From Vibrio sp. UBA2441 (GTDB lineage: Bacteria; Pseudomonadota; Gammaproteobacteria; Enterobacterales; Vibrionaceae): DNA of 41,228 nt. The stretch's first letter is position 1. The number at the start of each line of letters is the position of its first letter. The stretch lies in contig DDQN01000034.1 of NCBI GenBank assembly GCA_002342685.1, positions 1 to 41,228 of the forward strand, given 5' to 3'. The notes under the pieces were generated by a model. The model did not search any database and was not told the DNA's origin. It worked only from the letters and a program-made list of their open reading frames with translations. The translations under genes were made by a program, and so were the position numbers. Positions 14,564 through 23,824 of this stretch are shown here, one piece after another.

Positions 14564-15633
14564 TGCGTATTAGAACGTTAAAACGTATCACTCTATTGGC
14601 AGTTGTTCTTGGGTTAATCCAGGGTTGTATGCAAGAGATAGAGATAAAGGAGAGAAATGCCCTCACGGTATCTTCAGTCCCTATTACGAAACAGATAGAC
14701 AATCAGTATAGAAATTTCAAAGGTCAGGTTATGCCTGCCGACTTAACGCCGCTTTCATTTCGTATTGAAGGCGAACTGGAAGCAATACTGGTTCGTGCTG
14801 GCCAGAAGGTGAAAAAAGGCGAGCTACTGGCAAAACTTGATTCAGGCAAGCTCAGGCAACAATATACAGACGCGCAAGTACAATATGAGCTTGCGATGAA
14901 GCAGCATAGCCGTAGTAGCGACCTGTTGAAAAGAAAAATGGTTTCTCAATCGGAATATGATGAGTTGACCTCGAACTTACGTTTGGCAGAAGTAAACTAT
15001 TTAGCGGCTAAAAACAATCTTGAATATACCCGATTGGTTGCGCCTTATGATGGGTATATATCGGAAGTACCTAAAAAGTCTTTTGAGAGTGTGAGTCCGG
15101 GTGAAACTATCCTGAGCGTTTATAGAGGCGACATTGTTCGTGTTCGTATCGCTATTTCTGATTCTGTTTTAGCCATGATCAATCCGGATTCAAATACCAA
15201 AAACTATCCGGTCAAAACGACCTTTTCGGGCGATGATGGTCAATACACTCTTTATTATTACGAACATTCCAGCGAACCAGCAGAAGGCAGTACTGCCTAT
15301 GAATTGTGGTTGGAGATGCCGCAGGTAACACCTGCTATTTTACCAGGTACCAGTGCAAACCTTGAGGTTGATTTGGTTGCGGCAGGCCTTGGTGTGCTTC
15401 GCGGATATCAGGTGCCGATGACAGCGTTAGATGCTGGTAATAAGGGCGGTGAGTTTTTTGTTTGGAAAGTGACTGAAGGTAAGGTTAATAAAGTGCCCGT
15501 CGATATTGTACAGGTTAATAGTGAAGGTGCGATTGTGACAAATGGCGTAAAAAATGGTGATGTCATCGTGAACTCAAACCTAAGAAAGCTACGTGATAAC
15601 GCTGTAGTTGTTTTAGCAAAAGGAGATAACTAA
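14563..15633 (+). CDS. RND efflux periplasmic adaptor subunit 2 (lipoprotein)
   Basis: Second membrane-fusion adaptor of the same operon, 356 residues. The ATG at 14563 overlaps the previous stop (TAATG) and has GAAGGTGG upstream, indicating translational coupling. The signal peptide ends GLIQGC, a lipobox. The lipoyl segments are EGELEAILVRAGQKVKKGEL and YDGYISEVP, with the alpha-hairpin between (QYELAMKQHSRSSDLLKRK) and a beta-barrel and membrane-proximal domain after. It differs clearly in sequence from adaptor 1, so this is not a recent tandem copy. Two adaptors for one pump occur in Vibrio VexIJK/VmeTUV-type systems; mixed trimers or alternative pairing are possible. Confidence 0.93.
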   Translation: MRIRTLKRITLLAVVLGLIQGCMQEIEIKERNALTVSSVPITKQIDNQYRNFKGQVMPADLTPLSFRIEGELEAILVRAGQKVKKGELLAKLDSGKLRQQYTDAQVQYELAMKQHSRSSDLLKRKMVSQSEYDELTSNLRLAEVNYLAAKNNLEYTRLVAPYDGYISEVPKKSFESVSPGETILSVYRGDIVRVRIAISDSVLAMINPDSNTKNYPVKTTFSGDDGQYTLYYYEHSSEPAEGSTAYELWLEMPQVTPAILPGTSANLEVDLVAAGLGVLRGYQVPMTALDAGNKGGEFFVWKVTEGKVNKVPVDIVQVNSEGAIVTNGVKNGDVIVNSNLRKLRDNAVVVLAKGDN

Positions 15634-15635
15634 CA

Positions 15636-18600
15636 GTGAGTATTGCAGAGTATTCGATTAAGAATAAAGTTATTAGCTGGCTGTTTCTGGTTATTTTGGC
15701 CATTGGCGGTACTCAGTCATTCTTTGGTTTAGGTAGACTTGAAGACCCGGCTTTTACGATCAAAGATGCTTTGGTTATCGCGACCTATCCGGGAGCGACG
15801 ACGACAGAAGTAGAAGAAGAACTTACTTATCCCATTGAAAAAGAGATTCGCCAGCTTCCTTATGTAGACAATATTACTTCTATCTCCTCTGCTGGTATGT
15901 CTCAAATCATGGTCAGTATGAAGATGGAATATGGCCCTGATGAATTGCCGCAGATTTGGGATGAAATGCGCCGCAAAGTGAATGATCTCAAGCCTAATCT
16001 TCCATCTGCAGTGAGCTCTGTTCAGGTCATTGATGACTTTGGTGATGTATTTGGCATCATGGTTATGCTAACTGGTGACGGTTACGACTACATCGAACTA
16101 AAACGTTATGCAGATTTGCTGGCGCGTGAGATGGAGCTAGTTGAAGGTGTTGGTAAAGTCAGCATTGCAGGCGACCAGCAAGAACAACTTTTTGTTGAAA
16201 TGTCGATAGACCGTCTTGCCTCATTAAGCCTCGATTTTACTACCGTTATCAACCTATTGAATCAACAGAACAGTGTTATTTCTGCTGGTGAAATGCTGAT
16301 TAGCGGACAGACACTGACTATTCGTCCAAGTGGCACTCTTGATTCGGTCGAGTCGTTAGAGAGTCTTATTATTCATGGCCGTGATACAGGAAAACTAATT
16401 CGTCTGAAAGACGTAGCTACGGTTTCACGTGGAATTAAAGAAAAGCCTAGCAATGTAATTACTTACAACGGCAAGCCAGCTATAAACCTTGGTGTTTCTT
16501 TTAGCTCTGGTGTTAACGTTGTTGAAGTGGGCAAGAAAATTGAAGCTAAATTGGCTGAAATTGAAAACATTAAACCCGCAGGTTTAGACCTCAACTATTT
16601 TTATAACCAATCTCAAGAGGTGGATAAATCGGTTGATGATTTCATCGTAAGCCTGGGTCAGGCTGTTGGGATTGTTATTGTTGTGCTGTTATTTACGATG
16701 GGTTTCAGAAGCGGAATTATTATAGGCTCTGTTCTGTTGCTCACGGTGCTTGGCACATTTATTTTAATGAAGCTGAATAATATAGAGCTTCACCGAATCT
16801 CATTAGGTGCTTTGATTATTGCACTAGGGATGTTGGTTGATAATGCCATTGTTGTCGTAGAGGGAATTTTAGTCGGGCTGAAAAAAGGCCGCACTAAACT
16901 TCAATCGGCGGTCGATATCGTAAAGCAGACACAATGGCCTTTATTAGGTGCAACAATAATTGCGATTACCGCGTTCGCTCCAATTGGCTTGTCGCAAGAT
17001 GCGACGGGTGAATTTATGGGCTCACTGTTCTGGGTGTTATGCTATTCGCTGTTCTTAAGTTGGATCACGGCATTAACCCTAACACCATTCTTAGCTGATT
17101 TATTGTTGAAAGACGGTGAAAGTAAAGAAGGTGAAAATACAGACCCATACAAGGGTGCTATGTATGTTTTATTCGGATCGTTTCTAAAATTTGCAATTCG
17201 CTTCCGTTGGATGACGGTAGCTGCAATGATCGCCTTGCTTGCTGTTGCCGTGGTTGGCTTTGGTAATGTTAAGCAGCAGTTTTTCCCTGCATCAAATACT
17301 CCTATGTTTTATGTAGATATGTGGATGCCAGAGGGAACGGATATCCGAGAAACCGTTGCGCAAACAAAGGCAGTAGAGCAGTTTGTTCGTGAACAAGACG
17401 ACGTGCAATTTGTGACGACTTCGGTAGGGCAGGGGCTTCAACGATTTGCGCTAACTTACGCACCTGAAAAAAGTTATGAGGCGTACGCTCAGCTACAAGT
17501 TCGTACGACTGATCGTGAAAAAATGTTTGAGCTGCTGAACAAATTAGATGGCACACTTGCAGCTAAATTCAACACCGCAAGTTTCCAGTTTAAACTTATT
17601 GAATTTGGTCCGTCCCCGGCTTCGAAAATTGAGGCTCGTATTACTGGCCCTGATCCACAAGTATTACGAGACATCGCCGTTCAGGTTGAAGACATTTTAG
17701 AGCAAGATCCTGGCTCTCGAAATATTCGTCACAACTGGCGTGAACGCACTAAAGAGCTGATCCCTGTTTTCAATGAATCGAAAGCTCGCCGAATGGGCGT
17801 TTCTAAAGAAGACCTTTCAAATACACTGCAAACGGCGTTTGGTGGTAGTACCATCGGCCTGTTCCGTGATGGTACTAAGAGCTTGCCTATATTGGTTCGC
17901 TTGCCGGAAGAAGAGCGAGTTAATTTTGATACGGTACAAAATTTAGGTATTTGGAGCCCAAGTCAACAAACTTACGTTCCGATTGAACAAGTGATTGATG
18001 GTATCGAGTTGGGTTGGTCTGAGCCACTTATTTTACGTAGGGACAGGAAACGTACACTAACTGTTCTCGCTGATCATGATGTTTTAGGTGATGAAACACC
18101 GGCAAGTCTGTTCGCACGTGTTCAACCTAAGATTGAAGCGTTAATTTTACCCGAAGGGTATGAGCTATCGTGGGGCGGAGAGTATGAGTCATCTAAAGAT
18201 GCACAGACAATGTTATTTAAATCATTGCCTATGGGCTATCTGTTGATGCTCGTCATCACTATCTTCCTGTTTAACTCAGTTAAAAAATCTCTGGTTATTT
18301 GGTTTACCGTTCCACTTTCAATTATTGGTGTTTCTGTTGGTCTGCTTGGTTTTAACATGCCATTTAGTTTCACGGCTTTCTTAGGTTTATTAAGCTTAAG
18401 TGGCATGATCTTGAAAAATGGCATTGTTCTCTTGGATCAGATAAATATTGAATTGAAAGAAGGTAGAGAACCGTACGATGCAGTGGTGCACAGCGCGATA
18501 AGCCGTGTAAGGCCTGTAAGTATGGCTGCATTGACAACAATCTTGGGTATGATCCCATTAATGTTTGATGCTTTCTTTGGTTCGATGGCGGTTACTATTA

Positions 18601-18695
18601 TGGCCGGACTTGGATTTGCAACCGTGTTAACACTGATTGTGGTTCCTGTTATGTTCGCCATTATGTTTAGAATTAGAAGCCCTAAGAAGGCTTAA
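15636..18695 (+). CDS. RND-family multidrug efflux transporter, inner-membrane subunit
   Basis: Proton-driven inner-membrane efflux pump of the AcrB/MdtB-like superfamily, 1019 residues, which is normal length. GTG start with AAAAGGAG upstream, three bases after the preceding stop. Visible: the N-terminal helix (KVISWLFLVILAIGGTQSFF), porter subdomains, TM4 with GMLVDNAIVVVEG near residue 397 carrying the proton-relay aspartate, a second helix block near residue 520 (WMTVAAMIALLAVAVVGF), porter 2, and a C-terminal block with LSLSGMILKNGIVLLDQI. The relay lacks the paired Asp-Asp of AcrB (DN instead of DD), a common feature of MexK/VexK-like pumps. It is last in the operon; the substrate cannot be told. 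Confidence 0.94.
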   Translation: MSIAEYSIKNKVISWLFLVILAIGGTQSFFGLGRLEDPAFTIKDALVIATYPGATTTEVEEELTYPIEKEIRQLPYVDNITSISSAGMSQIMVSMKMEYGPDELPQIWDEMRRKVNDLKPNLPSAVSSVQVIDDFGDVFGIMVMLTGDGYDYIELKRYADLLAREMELVEGVGKVSIAGDQQEQLFVEMSIDRLASLSLDFTTVINLLNQQNSVISAGEMLISGQTLTIRPSGTLDSVESLESLIIHGRDTGKLIRLKDVATVSRGIKEKPSNVITYNGKPAINLGVSFSSGVNVVEVGKKIEAKLAEIENIKPAGLDLNYFYNQSQEVDKSVDDFIVSLGQAVGIVIVVLLFTMGFRSGIIIGSVLLLTVLGTFILMKLNNIELHRISLGALIIALGMLVDNAIVVVEGILVGLKKGRTKLQSAVDIVKQTQWPLLGATIIAITAFAPIGLSQDATGEFMGSLFWVLCYSLFLSWITALTLTPFLADLLLKDGESKEGENTDPYKGAMYVLFGSFLKFAIRFRWMTVAAMIALLAVAVVGFGNVKQQFFPASNTPMFYVDMWMPEGTDIRETVAQTKAVEQFVREQDDVQFVTTSVGQGLQRFALTYAPEKSYEAYAQLQVRTTDREKMFELLNKLDGTLAAKFNTASFQFKLIEFGPSPASKIEARITGPDPQVLRDIAVQVEDILEQDPGSRNIRHNWRERTKELIPVFNESKARRMGVSKEDLSNTLQTAFGGSTIGLFRDGTKSLPILVRLPEEERVNFDTVQNLGIWSPSQQTYVPIEQVIDGIELGWSEPLILRRDRKRTLTVLADHDVLGDETPASLFARVQPKIEALILPEGYELSWGGEYESSKDAQTMLFKSLPMGYLLMLVITIFLFNSVKKSLVIWFTVPLSIIGVSVGLLGFNMPFSFTAFLGLLSLSGMILKNGIVLLDQINIELKEGREPYDAVVHSAISRVRPVSMAALTTILGMIPLMFDAFFGSMAVTIMAGLGFATVLTLIVVPVMFAIMFRIRSPKKA

Positions 18696-18743
18696 TTCAT
18701 AGGATGTATCTAAGCTTAAGATAATTTGGAATTGGATTCCTTT

Positions 18744-18780
18744 AAAGCCTTGCCACTCACTGCCGGCAAGGCTTTTTTTT
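18744..18780 (+). terminator. Intrinsic terminator of the RND operon
   Basis: GCCTTGCC (18747-18754) and GGCAAGGC (18765-18772) form an eight-pair stem followed by eight T. It also sits after ltaE on the other strand, where a shorter T run follows, so it may be bidirectional. Confidence 0.93.
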
Positions 18781-18784
18781 GTGG

Positions 18785-19789
18785 TTAAACTAGCTTGTTG
18801 AGTTTACTTAACAGCATATCAATATCATCAGAGCTGATATCTTTATGTGTTGCAAATCGGATAGGGTTAGAAGGTGAGACAACAATATTATCTTTTGCGA
18901 GTTCTTTAGCTATATTATCGATATCTACTGACTCATCTAGTTTGGCAAAAACTAGGTTTGTATGAACAAACTCTGGATTCACATTAAAACCGTTAATGTT
19001 GCTTAAACCAATCGCTAGTTTTTGCGCGTTGCTATGGTCTATAGCAAGCTGACTTACTTGTTCTGTCATCGCCAGCTTAGCGGCCGCTGCAAGAATACCC
19101 GCCTGACGCATACCACCCCCAAGCATTTTTCTAATTCGTCTGGCTTTATTAATAAACTCTTTATCACCTAACAAAAGTGATCCAATTGGAGCGGCTAGCC
19201 CTTTAGACAAACAAATGGTCATAGAGTCAAAATGCTGAGCGATTTCTTTAACATCAACATCCAAAGCAACGGCAGCGTTGTATACACGAGCACCGTCAAG
19301 GTGAAGTTTTAGCCCATTCTGATAGGTAAATTCGCGTGCTTCCTTTAGATACGAAATGGGAAGAACCTTGCCATTTATGGTATTTTCAAGGCTGAGCAAC
19401 TTGGTTCTGGCAAAGTGAAAGTCATCAGGTTTAATGGCTGCTCTCAGCTTTTCGATGCTGATTGTCCCATCGGGATTGTTCTCTATTGGCTGAGGTTGAA
19501 TGGAACCAAGTACCGCTGCACCTCCAGCCTCATATTTATAATTATGGGCTTGTTGGCCACACAGGTATTCATCTCCTCGTTCGCAGTGAGACATTAGCCC
19601 TAATAAATTGGCTTGTGTACCCGAGGTAGTGAAGATTGCGGCTTCGAATCCGTGCCTATCTGCTGTCCATTGCTCCAACTCGTTTACTGTTGGGTCATCA
19701 CCATAGACATCATCACCTACTTCGGCATTGGCCATAGCATCGCGCATTGCTTGTGTGGGCTTGGTTACAGTATCTGAGCGAAAATCCAT
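18785..19789 (-). CDS. ltaE: Low-specificity L-threonine aldolase
   Basis: PLP enzyme that cleaves L-threonine and L-allo-threonine to glycine and acetaldehyde; cytoplasmic. 334 residues from the ATG at 19789 (E. coli LtaE has 333). That start has AAAGGA upstream; an in-frame ATG 18 bases earlier would add six residues. The N-terminal MDFRSDTVTKPTQAM is diagnostic. PLP lysine is Lys196 in CLSKGLAAPIGS, with HLDGAR before it and QQAHNYKYEAGG near 80. It follows the NUDIX gene by 24 bases and is probably cotranscribed. Convergent with the RND operon. Confidence 0.95.
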   Translation of the reverse strand: MDFRSDTVTKPTQAMRDAMANAEVGDDVYGDDPTVNELEQWTADRHGFEAAIFTTSGTQANLLGLMSHCERGDEYLCGQQAHNYKYEAGGAAVLGSIQPQPIENNPDGTISIEKLRAAIKPDDFHFARTKLLSLENTINGKVLPISYLKEAREFTYQNGLKLHLDGARVYNAAVALDVDVKEIAQHFDSMTICLSKGLAAPIGSLLLGDKEFINKARRIRKMLGGGMRQAGILAAAAKLAMTEQVSQLAIDHSNAQKLAIGLSNINGFNVNPEFVHTNLVFAKLDESVDIDNIAKELAKDNIVVSPSNPIRFATHKDISSDDIDMLLSKLNKLV

Positions 19790-19813
19790 TCTTAATTCCT
19801 TTCTCAATAGCGT

Positions 19814-20329
19814 CTAAATCAGCCCGCTTAATTTAGCCTTGTATAGGCATGCGATGGTTTTTGAATCTGTAATCTGACCGTTTACAATCCATTGGTCAAG
19901 GGTTTCGACAGATTGGGGCTTAACTTCAATGATTTCATCATCATCACAAGTTAATCGCTGTGTTTTGTTGAGATCGCGGGCAATAAATACGTATTGAATC
20001 TCATCGCAAAATCCAGCGCAAGGGTGCATTTGCCCTAATGGAATAAATGTTTGTGCGCTATAGCCTGTTTCTTCTTCTAGCTCTCGCATTGCCGAAATGA
20101 TGGGATCTTCATTTACTTCTATGGTTCCTGCCGGGAGCTCTATTATCCAGTCATTTAACGAAGGGCGAAATTGATTGATAGTCAAAATCTGGCCGTTCTC
20201 CAGTATAGGTAAAATGACGACCGCTCCTGGGTGAACAATGGTGGTATGAATAATGGACTGGCCATTAGGGAGAGACACATCCTCTTCAATGAGGGAGAGA
20301 GATTTCCACTTATGGATGTTATTTTTCAT
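19814..20329 (-). CDS. NUDIX hydrolase, ADP-ribose pyrophosphatase-like
   Basis: Hydrolase of nucleoside diphosphates linked to another moiety. The NUDIX box fits the GX5EX7REUXEEXGU pattern exactly: Gly68, Glu74, Arg82-Glu83, Glu86-Glu87, Gly89, Tyr90. Within 171 residues, the upstream strand VVILPILENGQILTINQFRP and the PAGTIE segment resemble NudF/NudK-type ADP-ribose or sugar-nucleotide pyrophosphatases. Substrate not certain. It is first in a likely operon with ltaE, 24 bases apart; why the two are paired is not clear from sequence. ATG start with AGGAGATACG upstream. Confidence 0.88.
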   Translation of the reverse strand: MKNNIHKWKSLSLIEEDVSLPNGQSIIHTTIVHPGAVVILPILENGQILTINQFRPSLNDWIIELPAGTIEVNEDPIISAMRELEEETGYSAQTFIPLGQMHPCAGFCDEIQYVFIARDLNKTQRLTCDDDEIIEVKPQSVETLDQWIVNGQITDSKTIACLYKAKLSGLI

Positions 20330-20602
20330 CGTATCTCCTAATGCATATGGAAAAGAGGAAAATAAGATTTCAGATATATGTCAATCTATAAAACTATTGG
20401 TGAATTAATCTTGATATGATTTGTAACATATTAGGGTGATATAACACGCAAATGTCAGATATAAATAGTTTTATGTAACAATATATGTCAATAGATAATG
20501 GACATTAGATTCAATTCGTTGATACTGGCATTAATCTGATAACAATCCCATAACAATGGCAATTTTCGAATTGCGTATAAGTATAAGATTTACGGAATAT
20601 CT

Positions 20603-22264
20603 ATGCTCGCTCGCCAAGCTTCTCATGCTCAAAAAGCACTTCGTTCAGAAAGAATTAATAAACTCGCTCACGCCTTGTCGGATGGTGTGTATGAAAGAGA
20701 AAACACCATTAAATTGTGCCTTCTTGCCGCGCTTTCTGGTGAGAGTGTTTTTCTATTAGGCCCCCCCGGTATTGCTAAAAGCTTGATTGCAAAAAGATTA
20801 ATACAAGCTTTTGATAATAGTAGCTATTTTGAATACCTGATGACACGATTTTCGACACCTGAAGAGGTATTTGGCCCTTTAAGTATTCAAGAGCTAAAGG
20901 ATAATGGTCGCTATGTGCGTCTGACGGAAGGGTATCTTCCCAAGGCTCAGGTCGTTTTTCTGGATGAAATTTGGAAAGCGGGCCCTGCCATATTGAATAC
21001 CTTACTCACAGTCGTGAATGAAAAAATCTTTAAAAACGGAAGTGATATAGAGCCAGTACCAATGCGGTTATTGGTTTCAGCATCGAACGAGTTGCCTGAT
21101 GAAGATAGTGGACTGGAAGCCTTATACGACAGAATGTTGGTTCGTATTTTTGTAAATCGAATTCAGAACAAACAGAATTTTAAATCGATGTTAACCGTGG
21201 GCACGGTGCAGGAAGCCATTATTCCAGAAGGGCTGGCGATTACCAATGAAGAATATCACCAGTGGCAGAAAGAGCTGGATAACCTTGAACTAAACGATGT
21301 TTGCTTTGAAAAATTGTATGAGCTGAAAACGATGCTGGAGCAGAGAGCAGAGAGCTCGGGTTTGAATGATACCCGGTTGGAGCTTTATGTTTCAGACAGA
21401 CGCTGGAAGAAGGCTGTGCGATTGCTAAAAGCGAGTGCGTTCTTTAATGGTCGTGATTCGGTTAATCCACTTGACTTGTTATTACTCAAAGATTGTTTGT
21501 GGCATAGCCCTGAATCGAGAGATGTCGTTAATGATGTAATTGTCGACTTTGCGGTAAATCACGCGTTTGATCAGCATCTAATTATGCAACAGATAGAGAG
21601 ATGTAAAGAAGAGCTGAGGGAGATTCAAGACGAGATCGAAGCGCAATTTAGTATCATGCTTTCTATGGAAGCTTCGAATAAATTGCTTCGAAAAACCAGC
21701 GGTTATCATTATGATCTTTCGGACGCAAAAAGTTACTCAGTAGGCAATGCCAGAGGGTTAATTAAACTGGTACTGCTGCAGAGCAATATGTCGGTAAATG
21801 AAGCGGAAAAAGGTGATAGCCGATGGATTTATGTTGCCAAAGATGAACTTGAAAAAGTTATTCGGGAGGGCGGTGGAGATGCTTACGGGTACGTCAACCA
21901 GAACAGCAATATGTGCCGAATTCGTTTTGACCTGAATGCCACTAACAGCTTAGTTGTTAAAGATATTGCGAATCGCTCAGTACTGGCGGGAATAGTCACA
22001 ACAGAAGGGCTGAGTGATGAATCCTATGAAGGCTGGAACGCTAAAGCTGAAAAGGCAATCGCTCTGATTACCAAAGCAGAATATCAACTTAGACAAGTTC
22101 GCTCTGATTTTCACGGGGCACTACCTCATAGCTTTCTGGATGTGGATATACCCACAAGAATGGAGAGCAGCTTGCACTCATTGACCGAATCAATTGATGA
22201 GATTAAAGAAAGCAGTGAAAAAACGATGCTTCGGATTAAAAATCTGAATCAGTTTTTTGCATAA
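20603..22264 (+). CDS. ravA: MoxR-family AAA+ ATPase RavA
   Basis: AAA+ chaperone-like ATPase that works with the VWA protein ViaA. In E. coli the pair is linked to respiratory complex I, iron-sulfur proteins and aminoglycoside uptake, and RavA binds the inducible lysine decarboxylase LdcI. Walker A is GPPGIAKS at 53-60, Walker B VVFLDE at 117-122, sensor 1 is in LLVSASNELPDEDSGLEALYDRM. The 553 residues exceed E. coli RavA (498); the extra length lies in the C-terminal half, rich in charged helices. The ribosome site is weak (ACGGA). viaA follows nine bases after the stop, so the two form an operon. No ldcI/cadA gene is in the window. Confidence 0.94.
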   Translation: MLARQASHAQKALRSERINKLAHALSDGVYERENTIKLCLLAALSGESVFLLGPPGIAKSLIAKRLIQAFDNSSYFEYLMTRFSTPEEVFGPLSIQELKDNGRYVRLTEGYLPKAQVVFLDEIWKAGPAILNTLLTVVNEKIFKNGSDIEPVPMRLLVSASNELPDEDSGLEALYDRMLVRIFVNRIQNKQNFKSMLTVGTVQEAIIPEGLAITNEEYHQWQKELDNLELNDVCFEKLYELKTMLEQRAESSGLNDTRLELYVSDRRWKKAVRLLKASAFFNGRDSVNPLDLLLLKDCLWHSPESRDVVNDVIVDFAVNHAFDQHLIMQQIERCKEELREIQDEIEAQFSIMLSMEASNKLLRKTSGYHYDLSDAKSYSVGNARGLIKLVLLQSNMSVNEAEKGDSRWIYVAKDELEKVIREGGGDAYGYVNQNSNMCRIRFDLNATNSLVVKDIANRSVLAGIVTTEGLSDESYEGWNAKAEKAIALITKAEYQLRQVRSDFHGALPHSFLDVDIPTRMESSLHSLTESIDEIKESSEKTMLRIKNLNQFFA

Positions 22265-22273
22265 GGTCTTAAC

Positions 22274-23719
22274 ATGTTAGGTGCAGACGGACTTAATTTA
22301 GCCATGATGATAGCAGAGTCGGGTATTGTTGACTCTGCTATGAACGATCTTATTGGTCGGTCTCAGGTATTGATGATACCAGAAAATAGGGCACTTAAAG
22401 TCTCTGTAAAAACGCATATTACGAAATGGCGAAGTAGTGTTAAAAGACGCATTTCCCGTGTTTGCGAAACAGAACGATTTCAGAAAGAGCTCACTCTTTA
22501 TCAAGAAGCTATACATCTGAACGAAGAAACTTTTTATGACCGCATTACTGATATCATAAATAAGTTGGATAGACACTCTCCTTTTTATAACAAAGCTAAG
22601 AAATTATTAGAAAAAAACAAAGGCATTCATAACCCCGTTTTTCCGCATTACTTCTGTGAACAGTGGTACAAAAGCTTGTCTAATTCTATAAAGCAGGCTG
22701 AGATCGCGGAACTAGAGGCCGATAAAGAGAAGTTTCTGGCTGACCTCTATCAGCGCATCGAAACCATGAAAAATATGGATAAGGTGACCGAGGCTGGTGA
22801 TAGCGGTACTGTAGGGCGTTTATGGGACATGGCAGCGGCTAAGTTATCAAAAAATGATGTTACCACTATCAAACGATATGCTGAGTTCTTAAAGAAGAAC
22901 AGAGAGCTTAAAGCGATAGCTGAAAAATTGGGAAGAATGGCCAGCGAAGTTTCGGATCCAAGCCTTCTACTAAGCCCTGCCGAAGAAGTTAAAATGGTTG
23001 AAGAGAAAAGCGACGAAGCGGCAGACGATATTATCGGTATTCATGAAAGTGACGATTTGAACAAAATGTTGCCCAATGAAGCGATGTTTTTAGCCTATCC
23101 AGAGCTGGAAGTGGTGTTTTATAAACATTTAGTGGATAAACGTTTGTTGAACTATAAAGTTCAGGGAAAGTCACGCAAATTACGTAAGGTGAAATCCCGT
23201 AAACTAGATAACCGCCAAGCCGATATCGAAAAAGGCCCGTTTATCATTTGTGTTGATGCTTCGGGCTCTATGAGTGGTTTTCCAGAGCAGTGTGCAAAAG
23301 CAATGGCTTATGCACTTATGCAAATTGCTTTGGCTGAAGAGCGTGATTGTTATGTGATCCTTTTTTCAACCGAGCAGATCACCTACGAGCTGACCAGACA
23401 AGATGGTTTGCGAGAAGCCAGTGATTTTCTCTCTTATCAATTTCATGGCGGCACAGAACTGGAGCCAGTACTGATTAAGTCGGTTGAGCTTATGAGCAGC
23501 GGGAAATATCGTAATGCTGATATGGTAGTGTTGTCTGACTTTATTGCGCCTAAGCAGCAAGAAGAAGTCGCCGAAAAAGTAAAAAAATTGCAGCAAGGCC
23601 ACAACCGGTTTCATGCTATAAGCTTGTCCAAATATGGCAACCCTCAACTGATGGCCATGTTTGATCACTGTTGGTCATATCACCCGAACTTGATGGGAAG
23701 ACTGATTAAAAAGTGGTAG
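22274..23719 (+). CDS. viaA: VWA-domain protein ViaA, RavA partner
   Basis: Partner of RavA; 481 residues (E. coli ViaA about 483). The N-terminal 300 residues are helical and charged. The C-terminal von Willebrand A domain has the metal-ion site DASGS at Asp328-Ser332 (FIICVDASGSMSG), followed by FHGGTELEPV and VVLSDFIAP, which supply the other metal-contacting residues. Operon with ravA. The last nine codons form the left arm of an inverted repeat with sequence just past the stop (see terminator entry). Its neighbours on the other side are convergent. Confidence 0.93.
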   Translation: MLGADGLNLAMMIAESGIVDSAMNDLIGRSQVLMIPENRALKVSVKTHITKWRSSVKRRISRVCETERFQKELTLYQEAIHLNEETFYDRITDIINKLDRHSPFYNKAKKLLEKNKGIHNPVFPHYFCEQWYKSLSNSIKQAEIAELEADKEKFLADLYQRIETMKNMDKVTEAGDSGTVGRLWDMAAAKLSKNDVTTIKRYAEFLKKNRELKAIAEKLGRMASEVSDPSLLLSPAEEVKMVEEKSDEAADDIIGIHESDDLNKMLPNEAMFLAYPELEVVFYKHLVDKRLLNYKVQGKSRKLRKVKSRKLDNRQADIEKGPFIICVDASGSMSGFPEQCAKAMAYALMQIALAEERDCYVILFSTEQITYELTRQDGLREASDFLSYQFHGGTELEPVLIKSVELMSSGKYRNADMVVLSDFIAPKQQEEVAEKVKKLQQGHNRFHAISLSKYGNPQLMAMFDHCWSYHPNLMGRLIKKW

Positions 23720-23737
23720 TGCTTCCCATCGGGTTTT
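23683..23737 (+). terminator. Terminator-like hairpin overlapping the end of viaA
   Basis: GATGGGAAG (23692-23700, inside viaA) pairs perfectly with CTTCCCATC (23722-23730), and CCCG at 23683-23686 can extend the stem with GGG at 23731. TTTTATT follows. The loop of about 21 bases is long, so it may be a 3' stability hairpin rather than a strong terminator. Confidence 0.45.
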
Positions 23738-23754
23738 ATTCTTCATTATTATAA

Positions 23755-23820
23755 GCATTAATTAATGCGAACTTAATTATCGAGAACAATCTTGCAGCGA
23801 ACCTAATTATCGAGAGTAAT
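23755..23820. repeat. Short palindrome plus 30-base-period direct repeat between viaA and rhlE
   Basis: A perfect 14-base palindrome, GCATTAATTAATGC, is at 23755-23768. It runs into two direct copies of a 24-base unit (23767-23790 and 23797-23820) starting GCGAACYTAATTATCGAGA with three mismatches, 30 bases apart. It is between two convergent genes, so it would be in both 3' ends. Confidence 0.75.
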
Positions 23821-23824
23821 ACAA

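Noticed and set aside
13475..18695. Horizontally acquired efflux island
   Set aside because: No repeats, integrase or composition break at the edges; Vibrio genomes commonly carry such operons as core genes.
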